Source of the DNA: Gammaproteobacteria bacterium
Lineage (GTDB): Bacteria; Pseudomonadota; Gammaproteobacteria; QOAV01
DNA length: 5,925 nt
Reading direction: 5' to 3'
Assembly (NCBI GenBank): GCA_003972845.1
Contig: QOAV01000209.1
Coordinates: 1-5,925, forward strand
Positions within the stretch are counted from its first letter, which is position 1. Each line of letters opens with the position of its first letter. Below the pieces are notes generated by a model. That model saw nothing but the letters and a program-made list of their open reading frames with translations. It had not been told where the DNA came from and ran no database searches. Below, piece after piece: positions 1 to 5,127 of the stretch. Made by a program: the position numbers and the translations under genes.

Positions 1-146
1 AATATCTCGGTATGATTCGCCGCGGAGAACATGTGACAGTACTGTACAAGCAAATGCATGCCAAAAAAGAAGGTGAATGGCTTGGCAGGCTCGTTCTGGG
101 CTATGAAAAGGATAAAGTGAAGATATTTGGCGCCACGCTCTTTTAA
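1..146 (+). CDS. C-terminal end of an unidentified protein (partial)
   Basis: The window opens inside a reading frame whose codons begin at base 3 and which ends at TAA 144-146. The visible 47 residues are basic (many Lys/Arg) with no recognisable motif; they end KIFGATLF. The codon use looks like genuine coding sequence and the frame is continuous with the window edge, so this is best read as the 3' end of a gene starting upstream. The gap to the SlyD-like gene is only 45 nt and holds no terminator, so the two may be cotranscribed. I do not recognise the family. A chance open frame cannot be excluded for so short a piece. Confidence 0.5.
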   Translation, partial: YLGMIRRGEHVTVLYKQMHAKKEGEWLGRLVLGYEKDKVKIFGATLF

Positions 147-191
147 CACCGATCCATCCAGGAAAGTTTGTTAAGGAAGTCCAATATAGTA

Positions 192-692
192 ATGTCAGAA
201 ATAATTAGAAAAGAAAAGTTTGTCGAGCTGAATTACAAAGTCATCGATGTGAAAACGGGCGATATACTTGTCACCATCGATTATCCGCTGGGCTATGTCC
301 ACGGCGTGAATGATGTTTTGTCTGAGCAGGTGACAGCAGCACTGGATGGGAAAAAGGTCGGTGACATAATCGAGGTGCCCGTCGATACAAAATTATTATA
401 CGGCGAGAGAGATGAATCGCTGGTATTTACGGATCGTATCGAAAATGTACCGGAAGAATATCGTGAAATCGGCATGACCATCACTATGGAAAACGAAAAA
501 GGCGAGCCCAGGAACTTTATCGTCACTCGCTTTGATGACGAAACCTTGACTGTAGACGGAAACAACCCGCTATGTGGTAGAGATGTAGTTTTCAGGCTGG
601 AAGTTCTGACTATTCGTGATGCTACTGATGAAGAAATTGACCTTGGCGGTGCGGTTGGAGCAGACCCGGATATCAATGAAATTCTCAAATAA
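192..692 (+). CDS. SlyD-like FKBP-type peptidyl-prolyl cis-trans isomerase
   Basis: A 166-aa protein with SlyD layout. The N-terminal FKBP strand region (about residues 8-35) leads into YVHG at 35-38, matching the YLHG signature of SlyD. An acidic KKVGD segment (54-58) and LLYGERDE (68-75) follow, then an insert-in-flap-like region (about 80-120), then VDGNNPLCG (121-129), equivalent to DGNHPLAG, and IRDATDEEI (141-149). Family knowledge: SlyD proteins catalyse prolyl isomerisation and act as folding chaperones in the cytoplasm. The His/Cys-rich nickel-binding tail of E. coli SlyD is absent; the protein stops soon after the FKBP core, so a hydrogenase-nickel role is unlikely. ATG 192 is preferred because AAGGAAG lies upstream (173-179, spacing 12, rather long). 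A TTG at 168 would add eight residues not expected in the family. The 3' end overlaps the TPR gene by 17 nt, which suggests translational coupling. Confidence 0.85.
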   Translation: MSEIIRKEKFVELNYKVIDVKTGDILVTIDYPLGYVHGVNDVLSEQVTAALDGKKVGDIIEVPVDTKLLYGERDESLVFTDRIENVPEEYREIGMTITMENEKGEPRNFIVTRFDDETLTVDGNNPLCGRDVVFRLEVLTIRDATDEEIDLGGAVGADPDINEILK

Positions 693-1722
693 CTACGTTT
701 TATATCCTAGCAATAAAGCACTGATAGAGGCTATTGAACACTATATAAGCCTGTCACACGGCTTGGCGGCTGAGGAAGATATCGCAAATACCGGTGCGGC
801 GGTGCGGGATAACTTTATTTACACTCGTGGTAATTATGAACAACTCCGTTACAATTCCAGTATACTGGAAAGCGCGCGCGAAACACTTGAAAAAATACTG
901 AACAGTACCTCCCTAAAAGATTCCCCGTTAGACCGGGTAGCTTTACAGAATAGCTTGGGCAATATACTTGCCGCACTTGCTCAGCGGTCAGAAGACGCTG
1001 ACTTGTTTGAAAAAGCGATAGCCTTGTTCGACAGTGCGCTGGAAGTATCGAGCCAGGAAGAGAATCCACAGGAGTGGGCTGCAACTCAATATAATCTGGG
1101 AACAGCAACGCAAGCTCTTGGCAGACTGCAGGGTGATTCCAAATTGCTTAAGTCATCTGTTGTTGCCTATACGAATGCATTGCTCGAATGGTCTCGAGAG
1201 AAAAATCCGGAACAATGGGCATCTGCCATGCATCAACTGGGAAGTACTTTTCATGCACACGGTATGCTCCTTACGGGAACCCGGACTTTCCAGAAATCTG
1301 TCGTCGCCTATAAAAACGCTCTTGCAGCGCTTGATGCAGAAGATAATGCTTTGGAAATGGCAGCGACTCACAATAATCTTGGGGCGGTGTTACACCACCT
1401 GGGTGAATCTGAAGAAAATGCAGAGCTTCTGGAAGAAGCGGTAATATCTTATGATACTGCTCTCACCGTCTGCATGGAACAACAGCTTCCTTTCCATTTG
1501 GCGGTACTGTGCCGAGTCAACAAATCAACTGCACGAGGCGTATTGGCAGAATTAACCAAGGATGCAGTAATGGCAGAAGAGGCGATGGACGAATTTGAGC
1601 TTATCATAGAATGTTTTGATAACGCCCTCCAGCCCTTATGCAGGAAGCATTGCGAGGAGCAGTTCATCAAGGTACAGTCACTGGCCTCCTCTATTAAAAA
1701 AGTTGAATTGGAAGCAGGTTAA
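676..1722 (+). CDS. TPR-type repeat protein with five 47-residue units
   Basis: A 348-aa, probably cytoplasmic protein without a signal peptide or membrane segment. Residues 84-318 form five units starting at residues 84, 131, 178, 225 and 272, exactly 47 apart. Each unit follows P-x-x-W/x-A...NLG...LG...L...A...Y-x-x-AL, the helix-turn-helix pattern of the TPR variety often seen beside CHAT or NTPase modules. The fifth unit is degenerate and has lost NLG. The N-terminal 83 residues and a 30-residue Cys-containing tail (C322, C326) are not assignable. Such repeats normally bind partner proteins; no catalytic domain is visible. ATG 676 lies inside the slyD-like gene in another frame (17-nt overlap) with a weak GGAG at 657-660. 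Earlier in-frame starts at 616 would lie deep in the upstream gene. The partner relationship to the isomerase is inference from the overlap. Confidence 0.8.
   Translation: MKFSNNYVLYPSNKALIEAIEHYISLSHGLAAEEDIANTGAAVRDNFIYTRGNYEQLRYNSSILESARETLEKILNSTSLKDSPLDRVALQNSLGNILAALAQRSEDADLFEKAIALFDSALEVSSQEENPQEWAATQYNLGTATQALGRLQGDSKLLKSSVVAYTNALLEWSREKNPEQWASAMHQLGSTFHAHGMLLTGTRTFQKSVVAYKNALAALDAEDNALEMAATHNNLGAVLHHLGESEENAELLEEAVISYDTALTVCMEQQLPFHLAVLCRVNKSTARGVLAELTKDAVMAEEAMDEFELIIECFDNALQPLCRKHCEEQFIKVQSLASSIKKVELEAG
925..1629 (+). repeat. Five tandem 141-bp coding repeats (TPR units)
   Basis: The encoded protein repeats every 47 residues, so the DNA has five consecutive 141-bp units beginning at 925, 1066, 1207, 1348 and 1489. 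The units are aligned by their conserved NLG/QLG/SLG positions (about residue 10 of each unit). Nucleotide identity between units is low, so this is an old duplication under protein-level constraint and not a recent tandem amplification. Confidence 0.7.
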
Positions 1723-1739
1723 AAACGGTTTTTTAATGC

Positions 1740-1767
1740 TTTCATGAATTATCCAGGTTTCATGAAT
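1740..1767. promoter_or_regulatory. Tandem TTTCATGAAT palindromic motifs (possible operator)
   Basis: The 10-mer TTTCATGAAT occurs at 1740-1749 and again at 1758-1767. Each copy contains the perfect dyad TTCATGAA, and the two copies are 18 bp apart. They lie in the gap between the TPR gene and the 53-aa ORF. Two phased palindromes in a short intergenic space are typical of a dimeric regulator site, but I cannot name a regulator and no convincing -35/-10 pair is visible next to them. Chance recurrence in AT-rich DNA is possible. Confidence 0.3.
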
Positions 1768-1873
1768 GCTTACATATTTGTATCTGGAAGATGAAAAAGC
1801 AATACAGTCAAAATAGTTTTCAGCTGCAACTTCGCGCAGCGGCTATTCTGGCCTCTTAGCAATAGGTGAAAAT

Positions 1874-2035
1874 ATGAGCGAGAAATCCAAAGCAAAATCA
1901 AAAATCCCTGACGGTAAATCACGCTTTCTGACCACTCGTCAGAAGCCGGCGAATGATAAGGGTTACGTTGGATACGAAACCATCTGGGAAGATTTCCAGA
2001 AAGAGGTTAAGTACGTTACTCCGAAAAAACCGTAA
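1874..2035 (+). CDS. 53-aa lysine-rich small hypothetical protein
   Basis: ATG 1874 is preceded by AGGTGA (1864-1869), leaving 4 nt to the start, and the frame runs to TAA 2033-2035. The product begins MSEKSKAKSK, has a mixed basic and aromatic middle (GYVGYETIWEDF at about 30-41) and ends TPKKP. It has no signal peptide, membrane segment, Cys pair or recognisable domain. The codon use and Shine-Dalgarno sequence argue for a real gene. The basic start and aromatic/acidic centre could suit a nucleic-acid or protein-binding peptide, but that is speculation. It is not in an obvious operon: 151 bp separate it from the TPR gene and mobile-element debris follows it. I do not recognise the family. 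Confidence 0.55.
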   Translation: MSEKSKAKSKIPDGKSRFLTTRQKPANDKGYVGYETIWEDFQKEVKYVTPKKP

Positions 2036-2142
2036 CGCTGCGAGGCCCTGTGGGCTTCAAAAGATGTATGCTCACAGCGTAACCAATACGGCGCAATAGA
2101 GCCGCAGAGAAGCACTTGGACACAGTTTGTTTTCTGCGGTTC
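2036..2142 (+). other. Hairpin-rich noncoding stretch next to the IS110 relic
   Basis: Two stems are visible directly after the small ORF. CTGTGGGC (2048-2055) can pair with GCTCACAG (2070-2077), 8 bp with one G-T wobble. GAGCCGCAGA (2099-2108) can pair with TCTGCGGTTC (2133-2142), 10 bp with one wobble and a 23-nt loop. ACGCTG (2035-2040) and CAGCGT (2075-2080) form a competing pair. No T-run follows either stem, so these are not ordinary intrinsic terminators. Since an IS110-type transposase fragment begins about 17 bp later, this may be a leftover of the element's structured noncoding end. That is inference only. Confidence 0.3.
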
Positions 2143-2158
2143 TTTAGCAGGATGTTGA

Positions 2159-2374
<216 letters not shown>

Positions 2375-2434
2375 GGCTTTTTGAAAACACAGTTGCTGTT
2401 AGTTAATGCAACCGGAATTCAGGCAATAAATAAT

Positions 2435-2600
2435 TTAGGGAAGCTCTGAATAAGTCATGATAAGCTCATACTGGCTAAAAGCGCCCCGATTCACCGTGAA
2501 GTTCGCCGCAATAGAGCAACTATTACAGCTCACTTCACAGCGAATCGGAACACTTTTATCTCAGCCTGATTCTTACCAGATTTTTTCAGAGCTTCCTTAG
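2435..2600. mobile_element. 158-bp palindromic MITE with IS5-like ends and TTAG target duplication
   Basis: The element spans 2439-2596. Its left end GGAAGCTCTGAATAA (2439-2453) is the inverted repeat of the right end TTTTTTCAGAGCTTCC (2581-2596), with 12 terminal bases perfect. It is flanked by TTAG at 2435-2438 and 2597-2600, a 4-bp duplication of the YTAR type used by many IS5-family elements. The inverted repeat extends inward: TAAAAG and CCGATTC plus GTGAAGT (2477-2502) pair with ACTTCAC plus GAATCGG and CTTTTA (2532-2558). The two arms are about 64 bp each around a 29-nt centre. No transposase is encoded, so it must have moved in trans. The family assignment rests on end sequence style and target duplication only. 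Confidence 0.75.
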
Positions 2601-2615
2601 TAATCCGCCCCTGTG

Positions 2616-2730
2616 TGGCAGGCGTGATTTCAGGGTGGATCATGTAAAAAAGGGCGATGCTTTACCGACTTCACCGAAGTCGGAGTCCGCAGCTATGTTG
2701 CCTGTGAGTCTTAGACAAGTTCGCCTGCCA
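2616..2730. repeat. Segment bounded by a 9-bp inverted repeat with an inner perfect hairpin
   Basis: TGGCAGGCG (2616-2624) is the exact inverse of CGCCTGCCA (2722-2730). Inside lies CCGACTTC (2665-2672), ACC, GAAGTCGG (2676-2683), a perfect 8-bp stem with a 3-nt loop. The segment starts 16 bp beyond the MITE's target duplication and lies downstream of the DUF4279 gene. It could be an intergenic repeat unit of REP/MITE type or contribute to 3'-end formation of the minus-strand gene. No flanking target duplication was found. Confidence 0.4.
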
Positions 2731-2737
2731 ACTCTAT

Positions 2738-2757
2738 AGGCGAGATCAAACTCGCCT
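2738..2757 (-). terminator. Hairpin overlapping the stop codon of the DUF4279 gene
   Basis: On the minus strand AGGCGAG (2757-2751), TTTGAT, CTCGCCT (2744-2738) forms a perfect 7-bp stem whose loop contains the TGA stop codon (2748-2746). No U-run follows it. The stronger hairpin at 2683-2665 on the same strand is followed, after about a dozen bases, by a T-run (complement of 2646-2651). Either may stabilise or end the transcript, but neither is a canonical intrinsic terminator. Confidence 0.25.
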
Positions 2758-3162
2758 GGAGATTTGATAATCAATATCAATAAACGCACCTATTTCAGCC
2801 AGAAAGCGGATTGCTCTGGCTCCGAAACCAACGTCAGGACTAGTGCCCTCCTGGTCTGGAGAGATAAGTAACACCACTCCAACTCTTGGTGACAAATTAA
2901 GCTGCTTGATCAACTCCATGAGCTTGTCCTTTTTAGGCTCGATTTTTTTAATCAGCTCATTGGTCAGCTCATAAACGTCCAGATCATCTGTAAATATTTC
3001 TGTAGAGATCTCCCAGGAACTGATTACTGGCTTGTCCAGTTCGCCCTGCGCACCCGCCCTGTCGACAGCCGTCGGCTCAATACCGAGAATACGCGTTACA
3101 TCGTCTGGGTTAAAATTGTACCCGGCGAGTGAGAAGTGAACCCGCCCTTCGTTAGATGCCAC
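2746..3162 (-). CDS. DUF4279 domain-containing protein
   Basis: A 138-aa protein of soluble character covering nearly the whole DUF4279 domain. Its N-terminal strand is VHFSLAGYNFNPDDVTRILG (8-27), of the family form F-x-L-x-G-x-D-x-x-P-x-x-I-T-x-x-LGI-x-P. This is followed by a conserved SSW (48-50), an acidic helical segment ending IKKIEPKKDKLMEL (71-84), a VGVVLLI strand (94-100), and the closing FLAEIGAFIDIDYQ (120-133). The biochemical role of the family is unknown; members often occur as stand-alone genes near toxin or immunity loci, which is context only. The start is GTG at 3160-3162, supported by AAGGA (complement of 3172-3176) 9 nt upstream. It is the only minus-strand gene in the window, diverges from the aldolase, and converges on the mobile-element debris. 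Confidence 0.75.
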   Translation of the reverse strand: MASNEGRVHFSLAGYNFNPDDVTRILGIEPTAVDRAGAQGELDKPVISSWEISTEIFTDDLDVYELTNELIKKIEPKKDKLMELIKQLNLSPRVGVVLLISPDQEGTSPDVGFGARAIRFLAEIGAFIDIDYQISRRV

Positions 3163-3387
3163 TTTGTGTTTTCCTTATCTAGTCAAAATAAGCAATATAC
3201 AGGAACTATACCCTAAAAAAGTCGTGAATTGCCCCGGTTATTCCAGCAGCTGATCAAAGAGATTATTCAGGTCGGATGTCTCGAAAATTCGTTGCGTCGC
3301 AGTGTGCCCGGTGTCACTCACATGACAGCAGTTGTCAGGCGCTTCTGATAGAATAGCTCGCCACGCAGCAAGTTTGGAGTGATCGAC
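3163..3387. other. Divergent intergenic region between the DUF4279 and aldolase genes
   Basis: This 225-bp gap separates two divergent genes, so it should hold a promoter for each. On the minus strand, -10-like TATATT (complement of 3194-3199) and TATAGT (complement of 3205-3210) precede the GTG start, but neither has a good -35. On the plus strand an extended -10 is visible (listed separately). Just before it, TGTCA (3312-3316), TGACA (3323-3327) and TGTCA (3333-3337) alternate in orientation, which might be an operator. Nothing else is recognised. Confidence 0.4.
3346..3354 (+). promoter_or_regulatory. Extended -10 promoter for the aldolase gene
   Basis: TG-A-TAGAAT (3346-3354) matches the extended -10 form TGnTATAAT. 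A start near 3361 would give a leader of about 27 nt before ATG 3388, with TGGAG in range. No standard -35 hexamer lies 16-18 bp upstream, which an extended -10 can tolerate. Confidence 0.4.
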
Positions 3388-4404
3388 ATGAGCGCAGAGC
3401 AGGCATTATCGCAGACCATCGAAGACATGGTCGATGATCGGCGCGGGATCCTCGCGGCGGATGAAAGCACACCAACCATCAAGAAGCGCTTCGACGCGAT
3501 CAATCTCGAATCCACCGAGGAAACGCGGCGCGCCTACCGCCAGTTACTGCTCACCGCTCCGGGTCTGGGCGAGTACATTTGCGGGGTGATACTATTCGAG
3601 GAGACTCTGGGTCAGAAAACCGATGACGGCAGGCCCATGCCGGAGGTGGCGTGGGCGCAAAAGATTGTTCCCGGCATCAAGGTGGACAAGGGCACCGGGC
3701 CGCTGGAAGGTGCCAAAGGCGACTTGATTACTTTTGGTCTTGATGGCCTGGGCGATCGTCTCGACGGATACAGGACACAGGGAGCAAGGTTCGCCAAATG
3801 GCGTGAAGTGTATCCGGTTACACAGCACAATCCTTCGTTACCGGGCCGGCTCGCCAACGCCGAGATGCTGGCGCGCTATGCGGCGACCTGCCAGGCCCAC
3901 GGCGTGGTTCCCATTGTCGAGCCGGAAGTGCTGATGGACGGTGATCACGACATTGATCGCTGTGCGGTGGTCACCGAGCATGTGCTGCATGCGGTATTCC
4001 ACGCATTGCACATCCATGGCGTCGTGCTGGAACACATGATCCTGAAGCCGAACATGGTGCTGCCGGGCAAGGAATGCAGGCGGGCGGAGCCTGAAGAGGT
4101 GGCCGGGGCGACTCTGAAAATATTGAAACGCACGGTTCCTGCGGCAGTTCCCAGCATCAATTTTTTGTCCGGGGGCCAGGGCCCGGAAGAGGCGACAGCC
4201 AATCTCAACGCTATCAACCAGTTGCGCGGCAATGCGCCATGGCAGCTGAGCAGCTCCTTCGGCCGCGCCCTGCAGCAACCCGTACTGGAGGCGTGGCAAG
4301 GTAAACCGGAAAATGTTCCCGCTGCTCAGGCGGCCTTGTTGAAACGTGCGCGCCTGAACAGTCTGGCACGGCAGGGAGCCTATGATCCTTCCATGGAAAA
4401 CTGA
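3388..4404 (+). CDS. Class I fructose-bisphosphate aldolase
   Basis: A 338-aa cytoplasmic enzyme cleaving fructose 1,6-bisphosphate to dihydroxyacetone phosphate and glyceraldehyde 3-phosphate, reversibly, by a Schiff base. It aligns along its length with the animal/plant-type aldolase family (PF00274). GILAADEST carries Asp25, equivalent to rabbit Asp33. GIKVDKG carries Lys98 (Lys107). FAKWR carries Lys137 (Lys146). VPIVEPE carries Glu178 (Glu187). The Schiff-base lysine is Lys220 in LKPNMV (Lys229). SGGQ at 261-264 and FGRAL with Arg293 complete the phosphate site. The flexible tail ending in Tyr of the animal enzymes is absent: the protein stops at GAYDPSMEN, as in many bacterial members. 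ATG 3388 is chosen because TGGAG (3375-3379) lies 8 nt upstream; a GTG at 3379 would overlap that site. A membrane-protein gene follows after 12 nt. Confidence 0.95.
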   Translation: MSAEQALSQTIEDMVDDRRGILAADESTPTIKKRFDAINLESTEETRRAYRQLLLTAPGLGEYICGVILFEETLGQKTDDGRPMPEVAWAQKIVPGIKVDKGTGPLEGAKGDLITFGLDGLGDRLDGYRTQGARFAKWREVYPVTQHNPSLPGRLANAEMLARYAATCQAHGVVPIVEPEVLMDGDHDIDRCAVVTEHVLHAVFHALHIHGVVLEHMILKPNMVLPGKECRRAEPEEVAGATLKILKRTVPAAVPSINFLSGGQGPEEATANLNAINQLRGNAPWQLSSSFGRALQQPVLEAWQGKPENVPAAQAALLKRARLNSLARQGAYDPSMEN

Positions 4405-4416
4405 TGTGATGTCCCG

Positions 4417-4980
4417 ATGAACCACGAAAACCGAAAACACCAGCCCCTGTTACAGGATCCCCGAGGCTGGTTTCACCGCCTGTTCATCAACGAAGCGCTG
4501 CTGGCGGGATTGCTGCTGTTGTGTTTTATCGGCGTGGCCTATACCAATTTTGCCTCAGTGCGAAGTTACCGTTACTGGATGTGGCTGGTGCCGGTTTTCG
4601 CTCTGGCCGCGATGATCTCCGAATGGTCCCGTTACAAACGTCACGCCATTGATGGTTATCATTACGTAATCCAGCAGGTTTTGCACTGGGGCGCGGTGTT
4701 TGTCGCCATCAAAATTGTGTTCATGCTGCACCAGATTGGCCGATTCAACAACGATGTGACGGCGCTGGTGCTGATGTTGGTCATGTCTCTGGCGACTTTC
4801 CTGGCGGGCGTCTACATCGGCTGGCGGTTTATGGCTCTGGGTCTGTTCATTGGGCTCGCGGCTGTACTGGTCGCCAGTCTAGAAGCCTATATCTGGGTGC
4901 TGATACCCGTTGCCATCGCCATCGTCGCCGCAGGCGTCGTGGTTGCCTGGTGGGAGTTTCGTAAACTGGCTCATCCCTGA
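4417..4980 (+). CDS. Six-helix integral membrane protein, unknown function
   Basis: A 187-aa protein with about six hydrophobic segments at residues 26-45, 53-69, 87-105, 114-136, 138-156 and 158-178. It has a basic, hydrophilic N-terminus (MNHENRKH...) and a short basic tail (FRKLAHP). Positive residues in the loop at 71-76 (SRYKRH) and at both ends fit cytoplasmic N- and C-termini. No transporter or enzyme motif is recognisable. It begins 12 nt after the aldolase stop with no promoter or clear Shine-Dalgarno between, so translation probably depends on the upstream gene. ATG 4417 is the only possible start, because the frame is closed upstream by the aldolase stop. No link between this protein and aldolase function is evident. 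Confidence 0.8.
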   Translation: MNHENRKHQPLLQDPRGWFHRLFINEALLAGLLLLCFIGVAYTNFASVRSYRYWMWLVPVFALAAMISEWSRYKRHAIDGYHYVIQQVLHWGAVFVAIKIVFMLHQIGRFNNDVTALVLMLVMSLATFLAGVYIGWRFMALGLFIGLAAVLVASLEAYIWVLIPVAIAIVAAGVVVAWWEFRKLAHP

Positions 4981-5087
4981 ACGGGGCAGCCTGTCCGGTT
5001 CATCAGTCTCGGCCACGAATAAATGCCCGGGCGTCCTCGAGTGACGCGTCAGGCGGTAAAAATTTCTGTTCTGTTGCCTCTTAAAAT

Positions 5088-5109
5088 GATTGAAATGAGA
5101 ATCAATCGT
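5088..5109. promoter_or_regulatory. Fur-box-like dyad in the copper-locus promoter
   Basis: AATGAGAATCA (5094-5104) matches a core seen in many Fur boxes (AATGA-N-AATCA of the 19-bp consensus), though the outer bases match poorly (about 11 of 19 overall). The same stretch contains a perfect interrupted palindrome, GATTGA (5088-5093), 8 bp, TCAATC (5102-5107). It overlaps the -35 and spacer of the promoter below, where a repressor would block transcription. It could be a Fur site or the site of another dimeric metal regulator. It does not look like a CueR or CopY operator. Confidence 0.4.
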
Positions 5110-5118
5110 AAGTAGTAT
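5090..5118 (+). promoter_or_regulatory. Sigma70-type promoter for the CopL-like gene
   Basis: TTGAAA (5090-5095), a 17-bp spacer, and TAGTAT (5113-5118) form a good sigma70 promoter. The predicted start near 5125 lies only about 3 nt before ATG 5128, so this promoter would make an almost leaderless message. If the -10 is wrong, the TTAAAAT stretch (5081-5087) is an alternative. Confidence 0.45.
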
Positions 5119-5127
5119 CCTGAAGGT

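Noticed and set aside
168..191. TTG start extending the SlyD-like protein by eight residues
   Set aside because: ATG 192 fits the family N-terminus better; the added residues are not SlyD-like.
616..675. Upstream start extending the TPR protein by 20 residues
   Set aside because: It would lie deep inside the SlyD-like gene, and the extra residues only reflect that gene in another frame. ATG 676 is more plausible.
1720..1735. Terminator after the TPR gene (AAAAACGGTTTTTT)
   Set aside because: The two halves are separated by a single base, so no hairpin can form.
2035..2081. Possible integron attC site right after the 53-aa ORF
   Set aside because: The size and imperfect palindrome are suggestive, but the core sites RYYYAAC and GTTRRRY are absent at the ends.
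2530..2643. 37-aa minus-strand ORF (MIHPEITPATQG...) running into the MITE
   Set aside because: It has no ribosome binding site, crosses the MITE boundary and ends inside the hairpin arm, so it is most likely a chance frame.
2616..2730. Possible attC site formed by the 9-bp inverted repeat
   Set aside because: The ends do not carry the RYYYAAC/GTTRRRY core motifs, and no integrase or cassette array is present.
3838..4440. 200-aa open frame on the minus strand
   Set aside because: It lies antisense over the aldolase, whose active-site motifs are complete. The translation is Arg/His/Gln-rich, as expected of a shadow frame in GC-rich DNA.
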